Shown: one piece after another, positions 26,666 through 35,451 of the stretch | How the letters are laid out: each line of letters begins with the position of its first letter | Numbering within the stretch: the first letter of the stretch is position 1 | NCBI GenBank assembly: GCA_903863295.1 | Contig: CAIPBM010000145.1 | Coordinates: 1-64,000 of the forward strand | From: an uncultured Verrucomicrobiota bacterium | GTDB lineage: Bacteria; Verrucomicrobiota; Verrucomicrobiia; Methylacidiphilales; UBA1321 | Direction: 5' to 3' | DNA length: 64,000 nt | The notes under the pieces: model-generated | Told to the model about the DNA's origin: nothing | Databases searched by the model: none | The model's input: the letters and a program-made list of their open reading frames with translations, nothing else | Translations under genes and position numbers: made by a program

Positions 26666-26706
26666 GAAATTTTGCTTTCGGATGTTGATCATGGCTATGT
26701 GGCACC

Positions 26707-27075
26707 ATGAACAACCAAGAACTTCAAGCGGACCTCGCCAGGGTCGCTGCGGAGTATAATCACTCCGTTTTACAACAGGCAGTTTTAGAAAACTACAAGG
26801 ATTCGATTCTTCTCTTACGAGCGAAGTACGCCAGTTACGAGAAGATTTCAGAACTCCTCAACGAGCGCGACATCAAGGTGTCCGTCGCCACGGTGAGGAA
26901 GTTTTGCCGGAAGTACCAGGAGGAGGCACAACGCCTTCGCGCCGAGATCGCGGCAGATAGCGGCACGGAGGACAAGCCTGCGCCACAGCCAACCGCACCG
27001 GCGAATAACAATCGCCCGCCACTCACCAGTGAACCGGGCAAACGCGGACCGCGCACGGCTCGCGATCAACTGTAA
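26707..27075 (+). CDS. small DNA-binding-like protein, first gene of coupling operon
   Basis: A 122-residue protein. Residues about 30-65 (SILLLRAKYASYEKISELLNERDIKVSVATVRKFCRKY) read as a helix-turn-helix of the kind found in small conjugation or mobilization regulators. The C-terminal 45 residues are Pro-rich and basic (KPAPQPTAPANNNRPPLTSEPGKRGPRTAR), probably disordered. It sits right after the GGTAGT repeats and 12 bases before the ParA-like gene. A TrwA-like accessory role at oriT or a ParB-like role is inferred from context only. Confidence 0.6.
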   Translation: MNNQELQADLARVAAEYNHSVLQQAVLENYKDSILLLRAKYASYEKISELLNERDIKVSVATVRKFCRKYQEEAQRLRAEIAADSGTEDKPAPQPTAPANNNRPPLTSEPGKRGPRTARDQL

Positions 27076-27087
27076 TCACGGAGAACC

Positions 27088-27810
27088 ATGACTATTGAAC
27101 TCAAACCACAACCTAAGAAAAAGCTGATCGTCTTTCCGCAGGACAAAGGAGGCATCGGCAAAAGCTTCATCGCCACCCTGCTTTACGATTATCTCACCGA
27201 ACAATCCATCAAACTCAAGACGTTCGACCTGGATCATGCGAACAGCACGTTTCAGCGCTTCGTACCGGAAGCCGACTTTCTCGATACCGATGTCGATGCG
27301 AACAAGTTGGCCGTGCTCGACACGATGGTCAACGCGCTTGAGACCGTAGATGTCGTGTTGGTCGATAACCGGGCATCAGGCGGAACCAAGGTGCTCCGCT
27401 ATATCGAGGACAGCCGATTGACACAACTGCAAAAGGACCTCGATTTCGAGTTGCTATTCGTTGTCGTCGTCCTCGAAGACAAGGATGCCATTTCGCAAAT
27501 TGCCGACTTGCTGGACGCATACCATGACCGCGTGCGCTGGCTCGTCGTGAGGAACTACCGCGATACGGCAACGATCACGATGTACGACGGATCGAAGACC
27601 CGCGAACGGTTGCAAACCATGGGAACCCTCGAAATCGAAGTGCCGTGCCTCACGGAAGTGACGCGGAACAAGCTTCAGTTGAACAATCTCACTGTGAGCA
27701 AAGGTCGCACTTCTCCCAAGGTCCACCTGCTCGATCGCAGCCGTTGCAAAACCTTCCACGAGGGGATGGCCGCTCAGTTCGACAAGGCGAAAGGAGAGAT
27801 TCTGCCATGA
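27088..27810 (+). CDS. ParA/MinD-like ATPase (StbC/TraL type)
   Basis: A 240-residue ATPase with a deviant Walker A (FPQDKGGIGKSFIATLL, about residues 16-30), KTFDLDHANSTFQRF and VLVDNRASGGTKVL as the switch and Walker B-like regions. The rest (VVVVLEDKDAISQIADLLDAY, WLVVRNYRDT) keeps the P-loop fold. It resembles the ATPases that accompany coupling proteins in mobilizable elements rather than chromosomal ParA. It is preceded by an ACGGAGAACC ribosome site, and its stop overlaps the next start (ATGA at 27807). Confidence 0.8.
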   Translation: MTIELKPQPKKKLIVFPQDKGGIGKSFIATLLYDYLTEQSIKLKTFDLDHANSTFQRFVPEADFLDTDVDANKLAVLDTMVNALETVDVVLVDNRASGGTKVLRYIEDSRLTQLQKDLDFELLFVVVVLEDKDAISQIADLLDAYHDRVRWLVVRNYRDTATITMYDGSKTRERLQTMGTLEIEVPCLTEVTRNKLQLNNLTVSKGRTSPKVHLLDRSRCKTFHEGMAAQFDKAKGEILP

Positions 27811-28307
27811 GCACTCCCGATCAACTTAAACAACCGGCGCAGTTGCCCGACGACCTCAAGGTGCTTCTGGCTGAAATAAAAGTACCGACAACCGATCCGC
27901 TCCTGCCGTTACTGGCGTGGATTTGGAAACAAATGGTGGATACCAAGGCCGTCCTTGAATCAGCCAGGTCATCCGCTGCCGCCGTATTTGACAACCGGCT
28001 GGAAAGGATGAACAAGACAGCAGAAATACTGATCTCCGTCGATGAGAGTTTACAGCAGGTCGATGAACAGCTTCGAGCCAAGCCCCTGCAAGTAAAGGAG
28101 CAGGTCGAGGAAGAGTTGGCTGAGCCGATCAAGGCCGCCGTCGAATCGTGCCGCAAGCTCGACCAGCAGATGAAAAGCCTGCTGCAAAGGCTCGATCACA
28201 AGGTGGGGCGAACCCAACGGGCGCTCAACATCGCATTATTCGTGGCGGGATTCACCGGAGGAGGACTCATAGGCTTATGTATTGGTCATCTTTTCTCTTC
28301 GCATTAA
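27807..28307 (+). CDS. coiled-coil protein with C-terminal membrane anchor
   Basis: A 166-residue protein beginning MSTPDQLKQPAQL. The frame is open further upstream, but the ATG overlaps the ParA-like stop. The middle is a helical coiled coil (DNRLERMNKTAEILISVDESLQQVDEQL to LLQRLDHKVGRTQ). The C-terminal 25 residues form a membrane segment (ALNIALFVAGFTGGGLIGLCIGHLF). It overlaps the coupling protein gene by 31 bases. I know no family; the layout recalls small anchors that pair with coupling proteins. Confidence 0.65.
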   Translation: MSTPDQLKQPAQLPDDLKVLLAEIKVPTTDPLLPLLAWIWKQMVDTKAVLESARSSAAAVFDNRLERMNKTAEILISVDESLQQVDEQLRAKPLQVKEQVEEELAEPIKAAVESCRKLDQQMKSLLQRLDHKVGRTQRALNIALFVAGFTGGGLIGLCIGHLFSSH

Positions 28308-29788
28308 TTACCACGGCTCTGGCCGTGGCCTTCATCGGACTCGATCACGAGATTTGGGCGTTGATCCTGACCCCGGCGGCGGCATGGTTCGCCTTTCTGA
28401 CCTTCGCCCTGGACGAGGCCGAGGAATGGAAATACGTCCTGACCCTCGGCGGCGTGCGCTGGACGGAGGCCGATTTTTGCCGGGGCTGGGAAATCGACGG
28501 GCGCACCGGCTCCGGCAAGACGGCCAGCGGCGTCGTGCCGATCATCCATGCACTAAAGATTAGCCGACCGGACATGGGCATTCTGGCGCTCGATACCAAG
28601 GGCGATCTCAGCGAGCCCTTGCTGGCCATTGCCGAGGAATTAGGCCAGGAGTCGGAGATTCGGCAATTGGAAGTCCGGCCCGACAACGCGCCTCCCGATT
28701 GGCAACCATCCTACACGATCAATATTCTGGCTGACCGAAGCATTCCGTTTTCGACCTATGCCAAAATCCTGGTCGATGTGGCAACCGCCGCCGGCCAAAA
28801 AGGCGGACAGGCGTTTTTCAAGAATGCCGCCCAAGTTGCCATTGAAAATGCGATGGCGCTCTTGGATGCCCTTGATTGGCCCGTGACCATCGACAACTGC
28901 TATTATCTGGTCACAGACATGACGGAACTGACGGACCGGGTTGAGGAAATCGAAAAATTGGACAAACCCGAGCATGGGCACCTGCTCGATTATTACCGGG
29001 AGTTCGTCAAACAGCCGCCCGAGCAATTAAGCGGCATCCGCTCCACTGTCTTCAATTACCTTCAGCCGTACACCGCGCCGGACATCGCCGAGATTTTTTG
29101 CACCTCCGATCCAACCTTCGCCATCAAGGAATTGGATTTAGGACGGCTGGTGACGATTAAGATTCCGCAGAAATTCCAGACAGAGAAAAAATACATCAGC
29201 CTCTTGCTGAAAGTTCTATTTTACCTTCATGCTCTTCGGCGATACGACCTCCCGGCCGATGAGCGGGACCAGAAGAACCTCATTGTTCTGGTGTTGGACG
29301 AGGCACAAGAAACCGTTCTTGTCAGCGAGGATGGCATTTCCGACTACAACGTCGTGGACAAAATTCGCGGGGCGCGGGCAACCACGATCAATTCAACGCA
29401 GTCACCCACCTCGTATATTCCAGCGATGGGCAACCGGGAGAAGGCGGACGTCTTTCTCCTGAATCTCGGGAACAAGATTTACTTCACCGCAGCGGACAAG
29501 CTTTCCTCGGAAATGCTCGCCGACTCCATCGGCAAGCACACGATCAAGAAGCGCACCTATGGCCGTTCCCTGGGTAAAAGCAACACAAGCTGGACGGAAC
29601 AGGACGAGCACCTGATTAAGCCGCACGTCCTCCGCGCCCTGCCCAAGCACACCGCCATCATCAAGCATTGCGAGCGGCCCTATAAGCGCGTCTTCCTTCG
29701 GCCATCTCCTTTCACCAAGCCCAAACCGGCAGTGAAACCAGAACCCTTACAGGTCTCTCAAACCAAAACCAAAAAATCGACCCCATGA
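28277..29788 (+). CDS. type IV coupling protein (VirD4/TraD-like)
   Basis: A 503-residue ATPase that would deliver the relaxase-DNA complex to a secretion channel. The ATG at 28277 (MYWSSFLFALITTALAVAFIG) gives two N-terminal membrane segments; an upstream in-frame start at 28148 would only add basic sequence overlapping the previous gene. Walker A is EIDGRTGSGKTASGVVP near residue 78, and Walker B is LIVLVLDEAQETV near 340. DTKGDL, IRSTVFNYL and INSTQSPTSYIPAMG fit the family. The length is that of a short VirD4 without a large C-terminal extension. Cognate channel genes are not seen in the window apart from the fragments at 15981-17452. Confidence 0.85.
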   Translation: MYWSSFLFALITTALAVAFIGLDHEIWALILTPAAAWFAFLTFALDEAEEWKYVLTLGGVRWTEADFCRGWEIDGRTGSGKTASGVVPIIHALKISRPDMGILALDTKGDLSEPLLAIAEELGQESEIRQLEVRPDNAPPDWQPSYTINILADRSIPFSTYAKILVDVATAAGQKGGQAFFKNAAQVAIENAMALLDALDWPVTIDNCYYLVTDMTELTDRVEEIEKLDKPEHGHLLDYYREFVKQPPEQLSGIRSTVFNYLQPYTAPDIAEIFCTSDPTFAIKELDLGRLVTIKIPQKFQTEKKYISLLLKVLFYLHALRRYDLPADERDQKNLIVLVLDEAQETVLVSEDGISDYNVVDKIRGARATTINSTQSPTSYIPAMGNREKADVFLLNLGNKIYFTAADKLSSEMLADSIGKHTIKKRTYGRSLGKSNTSWTEQDEHLIKPHVLRALPKHTAIIKHCERPYKRVFLRPSPFTKPKPAVKPEPLQVSQTKTKKSTP

Positions 29789-29931
29789 ATCTCATTAAAG
29801 AATGGATCAATGCCATCCTTCGAATCGCAAAAAATAATGCCGAATACAGTGAACTCCACCGGAAGGTACAGGAGCGTATTTTCCTTTTTGGTATCGAGAT
29901 CGGCCTAAAGAGAAAACTCAGCCCGCAATAG
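29785..29931 (+). CDS. 48-residue protein after the coupling protein
   Basis: A short frame starting with ATG in the ATGA overlap with the coupling protein stop (MNLIKEWINAILRIAKNNAEYSELHRKVQERIF...). It is helical, charged and free of membrane segments. The overlap and direction suggest that it is translated with the operon. Family unknown. Confidence 0.5.
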   Translation: MNLIKEWINAILRIAKNNAEYSELHRKVQERIFLFGIEIGLKRKLSPQ

Positions 29932-29952
29932 CGTGCCCAATATAAGAAGACC

Positions 29953-30273
29953 TTGATAACGGCTCAGACATTGTTCCTCTTTGCCGAAAAGGACGACGCC
30001 AAATTGACCGGTCCCAACCCTGTCGATCATCTGACGGCGCAATACCTGTTGCATGACTGGATTGCAGAAGAGCCCTCGGTGCGCGCGATGCTCGAAAAGG
30101 AGTTGGGACATAGTTTTGATGAACTTGACCACCTGCCCGCCATGTCACCGCAGTTGCGGCAGATGACGCTGGATCAACTCAAGCTAATTTCCCTCCTTTA
30201 TCCCGAACAGCTTCCCGAGGAAGAGATCGCCGCGATCCTCGACCGGCTGGACCATCCGCTTGACCGGGCATGA
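29953..30273 (+). CDS. small acidic protein between coupling protein and helicase
   Basis: A 106-residue frame with a TTG start preceded by ATAAGAAG. It has no membrane segment or Cys motif. Segments such as DHLTAQYLLHDWIAEEPSVRAMLEKELGHSFDELDHLP and ISLLYPEQLPEEEIAAILDRL look like a helical soluble protein. The stop is 10 bases before the next large gene. I do not recognise a family. Confidence 0.55.
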   Translation: MITAQTLFLFAEKDDAKLTGPNPVDHLTAQYLLHDWIAEEPSVRAMLEKELGHSFDELDHLPAMSPQLRQMTLDQLKLISLLYPEQLPEEEIAAILDRLDHPLDRA

Positions 30274-30282
30274 GGACAGAAC

Positions 30283-33200
30283 ATGCCGCTCAAACCCAAA
30301 CCTTCAAAACAGGCTGACCAGCTCGATCTTTTCGACTATGCTCCACGACATGACTCTCACGCAGTACGGACGGATGGCCGAACGACATTGGCGGGAATTT
30401 CTTCCCAACAGAGTGCGGGAACTGGAAGCCAAGAGTCAGCTACACGAGGCTCTCTACGAGGCGGAAGAAAAGACGAAGGACGAGATGGACCAAGCCATAC
30501 GGGACTTTCGGAAACAGGGATACACGCCCCAGCAGGCTCACGACACCGCGTGGGAAATCGTCCGCGAGAGGTATATCCTGCTTCCTCCCGAACAGCCTTA
30601 GCCCAAAACAACCGCAATTATCGGATCAGCCCTTCCGATACGGTTGGAATCGGGTCGCTCAAACAGAAGTTTAAACAGAATGTCTCTGCCATCCTTACCT
30701 TGCGCCTGATTGAGCAGGAGAAACGCCCTGCCACCCCCGCTGAGAAGGCGGTGTTGGTCAAATTCGTCGGCTGGGGTGGAATACCCCAGGTCTTCGCCGC
30801 CATTCCACCGGATGATTGGCAGAAGGAGGCCGAAAAGCTTTCCCAAGTGCTCAAACCGGAGGAATGCGAAGCGGCACGCGCTTCCACCCTCAATTCTCAT
30901 TACACGTCGCCCGGGACCATCCGTGCCATATACACCGGAGTAGAACGGCTCGGTTTCAAAGGTGGTCGCATTTTGGAGCCCGCCTGCGGAGTCGGGCATT
31001 TCATTGGCCTTATGCCCGAGGCCATCCACACTCAATCCTCCGTTACCGGCATCGAACTCGATCCGATCACGGCGCGGATTTCCAAAGTGCTCTACCCCGA
31101 CGCGGACATCCGGCATTCCCCCTTTGAAAAAGCGCTCTTGCCCGATGGCTCTTTCGACCTCGCCATTTCCAACGTGCCCTTCGGGGACTATCAGCCCTAC
31201 GACAAGCGGTTCAACGGCCATAAATACCCCATTCACGATTATTTCTTCGCCGCCTCAATGGAACGGATTCGGCCAGGTGGCTTGGTCGCCTTTATCACGA
31301 GCAAGGGCACGCTCGACAAACAAAGTTCCCGGCTGAGACGACACCTTTCCAAGCAGGCTGATCTCGTGGCCGCTATTCGATTGCCCAACACCGCTTTCAA
31401 AGGAAATGCTCACACCGAAGTGACCACCGATATTGTGATTTTGCAAAAGCGGCTGCCGGGACAATCACCATCCGGTCCAGCCTGGCAGGAGAGCGTTGCC
31501 TACACCAACTCCCAGGGGGAGGAAATGGTCCTGAACGAATACTTTGTGGCTCATCCCCGACAAATGTTGGGCACGATGACTCTGGAAGGCCGGATGTATG
31601 GCCGACAGGAGGCCACTCTAACGAGCGACGGACGCGATTTGACCAAGGCTCTCAGCGAAGCGATGGAGCGTCTGCCCGAGAAGATTTATCAGGCACCGCA
31701 AACCGGCCTTGATCCTTCGATGGAAGTAGCCGCCATTCCCGCTCCCAGCGACATCAAGCCCAATGCCTATGCGTTGATTGATACCGACCTGGGAACGCAG
31801 GTTGCCGTTCGTGAGGGCAATGAGCTTATTCCGATTCCCGACCTTCCAAGTTCTGTCGCCAACCGTATTCGCGGCATGGTTCGCCTGAGAAACAGAGTTC
31901 GCGAATGCCTCCGTAGCCAAGTGGATAATGCACCCGAAGCAGAAATCCTTCAGGCGCGGACCCATCTTAATCAGGAATACGACCGATTCCATGCGCGATT
32001 TGGAGCCGTTTCCGATCAGGGCAACGTGCGCGCTTTCGCAGGCGACCCGGATCTTCCCCTGTTGCTCTCACTTGAAAACTTCAACGAAGAGACCCGCCGC
32101 GCGACTAAGACCGCCATTTTCCGGGAGCGCACAATCCAGCACCAAAAGCCTGCCGAGTCAGCCCAGACCGCCAAGGAAGCCCTGCTTATTGCACTAAACG
32201 AAAATGGCAAGGTGGACCTGCCGCATATGAGCTGGCTGCTCAAAAAGCCGGTGGAGGAGTTCTTGCCAGAACTGAACGGGGTTATCTTTCTCAATCCCCA
32301 AACGCAGCAATGGGAAACCGACGATGCCTACCTGTCCGGCAACATTCGGGAAAAGTTGAGTGAAGCGCAGCAGGCCGCCCTGACCGAACCGCGGTACCGG
32401 GAAAACGTCGAAGCATTGAAGGCTGTCCAGCCCGAGGAACTAAAGGCCACCGAGATCGACGCCCGGCTCGGATCAGTCTGGATACCTGAAAAGGACGTGG
32501 AACGGTTCGCCCAGGAGCTTCTAAATCTTCCGTCATCAGAATCGGTTCAGGTTCGCCATCTCCTCGAAATGGGAGCGTGGACGCTGCAGGCCGATTATCA
32601 GGCCAAGGTTTCCGTTGCCAATACCACCGAATGGGGCACGTCACGTTATTCCGCCATTAACCTGATTGAAGATGCGCTTAATTTGCGGACTCCGACAATT
32701 TACGATCCTCATCCCGATGACCGCGATAAGCGAATTATCAACCCTCCGGCCACCGAAGCCGCCCGCGAGAAACAGCAACAAATCAAGGAGCGATTCACCC
32801 AATGGATTTGGCAGGACGATGAACGCCGGGCACGGTTGGTTAAACAGTACAATGAGGAATTTAACAACATCCGCATTCGGACCTTTGACGGCAACCATCT
32901 GACCCTGCCGGGAGTCAGTCCGGCTGTGTCTCTCCGGCCCCACCAAAAAGCTGCCGTTTGGCGTATCCTGCAGACGTCCAATACACTCCTGGGTTATGTC
33001 GTCGGTGCAGGCAAGACTTACACCATGGTTGCGGCGGCGATGGAGGCAAAACGGCTGGGGCTTTGCCAGAAGCCTCTTTTCGCCGTCCCCAATCACATGC
33101 TCGGGCAGTTTTCATCCGAGCTGCTTAACCTCTACCCCGGAGCCAATATCCTTGTTGCCGGAAAGGAGGACTTTGAGGCGGCCAGCCGAGCCAAGCTCTT

Positions 33201-35427
33201 TTCCCGCATTGCCACCGGCAATTGGGATGCGGTCATTGTCACTCACTCGGGGTTTGAGCGCATCCCGATGTCTCTCGCAGCCCAGGAAGACCTTCTCAAA
33301 GAGCAAATCGATGACTTGCATGATTTGATCCTTCGTCAGAGCGGCGACAAGAGTTTTGTTCGGCTCGTCAAACAGTTGGAAGCCGCCAAGAACCGGTTGG
33401 AGACGCGGCTTAAAATTCTTTCTGCCGAGCATAAGAAGGACAATACGCTCACCTTCGAGGAGCTTGGCATCGACCGACTGTTCGTTGATGAGGCTCACTA
33501 TTTCAAAAACCTCTTCTACGTCTCAAAAATGACGAGAATCGCGGGCCTTCCGCAAACATCGTCTCAACGAGCCTTCGATATGTTCCTGAAGGTTCGCTAC
33601 CTCCAGCAACGGAACGGCACTGGCGGCGTGGTCTTTGCCACCGGAACACCAGTGACGAACACGATGGCGGAAATGTACACGATGCAGCGGTATCTCCAGC
33701 CAGCCGACCTGAAACGGCAGGGCTTGCAGCATTTCGATTCGTGGGCGGCAACCTTTGGCGAACCGGTTACGGCCATGGAACTTTCGCCCGACGGCGCGGG
33801 ATACCGGTTGAATACCCGGTTTGCCCGGTTTGTGAATGTGCCGGAACTCATGCAGCAATTTCAGCAGATGGCCGATATTCAGACCTCTCAAACGCTTCAG
33901 TTGCCGGTACCCAAAATCTTTCAAGGAAAACCAACTGTCATCAGCGCCCCGGCCACGCCGGAGCTGAAGGCATTTGTCGCCTCCCTCGTCAAACGGGCGG
34001 ACAGGCTTCGCAACGGGCGTGTGGATCCGTCCGAGGACAACATGCTCAAGATCACGGGTGATGGCCGGAAGGCGGCGCTCGATTTGCGGTTAGTGCAAAA
34101 GGGCCGCGACCACCCCGAGAGCAAAATCAACTTCGCAGCCAGAGAAATCTTCCAGATTTGGGAGCAAACGAAGGACGAACGACTGACGCAGATCGTCTTT
34201 TGCGATCTCTCAACACCGCAGCAGGGAGCACTAAAAAGGTTTTCAGCCTATGACGACTTGAAGGCCAAGCTCGTTCAGAAGGGCATTCCCGCCGATGAAA
34301 TTGCTTTCATTCAGGATTGCGATACGGATGCCGCCAAAGTCGCCCTTTTCAAAAAGGTGCGAGCCGGGCGGGTCCGGGTGTTGATGGGAAGCACCCAAAT
34401 GATGGGCACAGGGACGAACGTACAGGAACGCCTGATCGCGCTCCATCACATCGACGCCCCATGGCGGCCTGCCGACATTGAGCAGCGCGAGGGCCGGATT
34501 TTGCGCCAAGGAAACAAGAATCCGGAGGTGAAAATCTTCCGTTACGTCACCGAGGGTTCTTTCGATGCGTATATGTGGGGTGTACTGGAAACCAAGGCCA
34601 AGTTCATCGGGCAAATCATGACGAAAGAAAGCCACGTCCGTAGGATCGAGGATCTGGACGCGCCCGCCTTGACGTATGCCGAGGTGAAGGCCATTGCTTC
34701 CGGCAATCCCCTCGTCATCGAAAAAGCCAAGGTGGATGCCGAGGTAATGCGGTTGAATCGCCTTCGTTCCCAACACAGCGAAACGTTATTTATTACGCGC
34801 AACTCGATTCGACGAGCACAGGAAGACATTTCCCGTCTGGAGCAGAAAATCGCGAATATCCAAGCAGACTTGGATATTCGCCAGAACACCAAAGGGGAAG
34901 CCTTCGCCATCAAAATTGAAAATCGAATTTATGAAAACCGTGGGGAGGCTGGCGTTGCCTTGAACCAATTCGCCGAAAGGCATCATCTCACCGCAAAATT
35001 ACTGGATGTTGGCGAGTTCGCTGGATTCAAGGTTCAGCTTTGGCCTGAGCGAGTCAAAGAAGTCGTTCTTCGCGGGAAAAATGCCTACACCGTCAACATT
35101 TCGGAAACACCACTCGGCACAATTAGTTCTCTGGAGCATGTCGTCCGATCTCTTGATGGACGCATAAACGAGTGCCGTAATGATCTTGCCCAAACAGCGC
35201 ACCGCCTTGAGGAGTTACAACCTCACGCCCACAAGCCCTTCGAGCATGAAGAAAAACTGAAATACTTAAACCACCGCCAAGAGGAGATCGTGCAGGCTTT
35301 AGACCTCACCAAGAACCAAGCCTCTAATTCCTTGGTTGCAGAACCAACCCCAGTCGCCGAAGAATCCGTTCAGGAGAGACAGTCTATTACCCCGGCGAAC
35401 AAACAGACACCAAAACTAACCGCGTAA
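30283..35427 (+). CDS. N6-adenine methylase / SNF2 helicase fusion (DarB-like)
   Basis: A 1714-residue protein joining a DNA methylase and a helicase, as in phage P1 DarB and in large proteins of integrative elements, where it is linked to protection from restriction. The methylase has motif I LEPACGVGHF (about 231-240) and motif IV SNVPFG (about 297), an NPPY-type box with Val. The SNF2 part has LRPHQKAAVWRIL, Walker A VVGAGKTYT (about 907), DEAH box VDEAHYFKN (about 1069), TGTPVTNTMAEM, MGTGTNVQERL and QREGRILRQGN. The C-terminal 300 residues are coiled-coil rich. A GAGGAC site precedes the ATG. Residues about 20-105 are low-complexity and overlap another reading frame that looks truly coding. 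Confidence 0.88.
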   Translation: MPLKPKPSKQADQLDLFDYAPRHDSHAVRTDGRTTLAGISSQQSAGTGSQESATRGSLRGGRKDEGRDGPSHTGLSETGIHAPAGSRHRVGNRPREVYPASSRTALAQNNRNYRISPSDTVGIGSLKQKFKQNVSAILTLRLIEQEKRPATPAEKAVLVKFVGWGGIPQVFAAIPPDDWQKEAEKLSQVLKPEECEAARASTLNSHYTSPGTIRAIYTGVERLGFKGGRILEPACGVGHFIGLMPEAIHTQSSVTGIELDPITARISKVLYPDADIRHSPFEKALLPDGSFDLAISNVPFGDYQPYDKRFNGHKYPIHDYFFAASMERIRPGGLVAFITSKGTLDKQSSRLRRHLSKQADLVAAIRLPNTAFKGNAHTEVTTDIVILQKRLPGQSPSGPAWQESVAYTNSQGEEMVLNEYFVAHPRQMLGTMTLEGRMYGRQEATLTSDGRDLTKALSEAMERLPEKIYQAPQTGLDPSMEVAAIPAPSDIKPNAYALIDTDLGTQVAVREGNELIPIPDLPSSVANRIRGMVRLRNRVRECLRSQVDNAPEAEILQARTHLNQEYDRFHARFGAVSDQGNVRAFAGDPDLPLLLSLENFNEETRRATKTAIFRERTIQHQKPAESAQTAKEALLIALNENGKVDLPHMSWLLKKPVEEFLPELNGVIFLNPQTQQWETDDAYLSGNIREKLSEAQQAALTEPRYRENVEALKAVQPEELKATEIDARLGSVWIPEKDVERFAQELLNLPSSESVQVRHLLEMGAWTLQADYQAKVSVANTTEWGTSRYSAINLIEDALNLRTPTIYDPHPDDRDKRIINPPATEAAREKQQQIKERFTQWIWQDDERRARLVKQYNEEFNNIRIRTFDGNHLTLPGVSPAVSLRPHQKAAVWRILQTSNTLLGYVVGAGKTYTMVAAAMEAKRLGLCQKPLFAVPNHMLGQFSSELLNLYPGANILVAGKEDFEAASRAKLFSRIATGNWDAVIVTHSGFERIPMSLAAQEDLLKEQIDDLHDLILRQSGDKSFVRLVKQLEAAKNRLETRLKILSAEHKKDNTLTFEELGIDRLFVDEAHYFKNLFYVSKMTRIAGLPQTSSQRAFDMFLKVRYLQQRNGTGGVVFATGTPVTNTMAEMYTMQRYLQPADLKRQGLQHFDSWAATFGEPVTAMELSPDGAGYRLNTRFARFVNVPELMQQFQQMADIQTSQTLQLPVPKIFQGKPTVISAPATPELKAFVASLVKRADRLRNGRVDPSEDNMLKITGDGRKAALDLRLVQKGRDHPESKINFAAREIFQIWEQTKDERLTQIVFCDLSTPQQGALKRFSAYDDLKAKLVQKGIPADEIAFIQDCDTDAAKVALFKKVRAGRVRVLMGSTQMMGTGTNVQERLIALHHIDAPWRPADIEQREGRILRQGNKNPEVKIFRYVTEGSFDAYMWGVLETKAKFIGQIMTKESHVRRIEDLDAPALTYAEVKAIASGNPLVIEKAKVDAEVMRLNRLRSQHSETLFITRNSIRRAQEDISRLEQKIANIQADLDIRQNTKGEAFAIKIENRIYENRGEAGVALNQFAERHHLTAKLLDVGEFAGFKVQLWPERVKEVVLRGKNAYTVNISETPLGTISSLEHVVRSLDGRINECRNDLAQTAHRLEELQPHAHKPFEHEEKLKYLNHRQEEIVQALDLTKNQASNSLVAEPTPVAEESVQERQSITPANKQTPKLTA
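30338..30601 (+). CDS. small protein nested out of frame in the methylase-helicase 5' end
   Basis: In a frame different from the large gene, 30338-30601 encodes MLHDMTLTQYGRMAERHWREF, then LHEALYEAEEKTKDEMDQAIRDFRKQGYTPQQAHDTAWEIVRERYILLPPEQP. This is well-formed helical protein and ends with a motif (WEIVRERYILLPPE) seen in small proteins of mobile elements. The large gene's own frame over the same bases is low-complexity. So this frame is probably real, and the large gene either overlaps it or starts further downstream. Confidence 0.6.
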   Translation: MLHDMTLTQYGRMAERHWREFLPNRVRELEAKSQLHEALYEAEEKTKDEMDQAIRDFRKQGYTPQQAHDTAWEIVRERYILLPPEQP

Positions 35428-35451
35428 AGCGTGCTCTGTATGACCTTGACC

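Larger units (their letters stand above)
26268..26706. other. repeat-rich intergenic region, putative oriT/control region
   Basis: This region separates the divergent relaxase and DNA-binding/ParA operons. It contains three hairpins: GGTAGTG-CCGA-CACTACC (26296-26313), AAATCCG/CGGATTT (26366-26387) and CCGAAC-GAA-GTTCGG (26435-26449). It also contains three tandem GGTAGT repeats at 26618-26644. TrwC-type relaxases bind a hairpin beside nic, so one of these may be the oriT hairpin; the nic site is not identified. Confidence 0.5.

Noticed and set aside
28148-28276. Upstream start of the coupling protein
   Set aside because: It adds a basic, Gly/Arg-rich stretch that is only the shifted frame of the preceding coiled-coil gene; the ATG at 28277 gives proper membrane segments.
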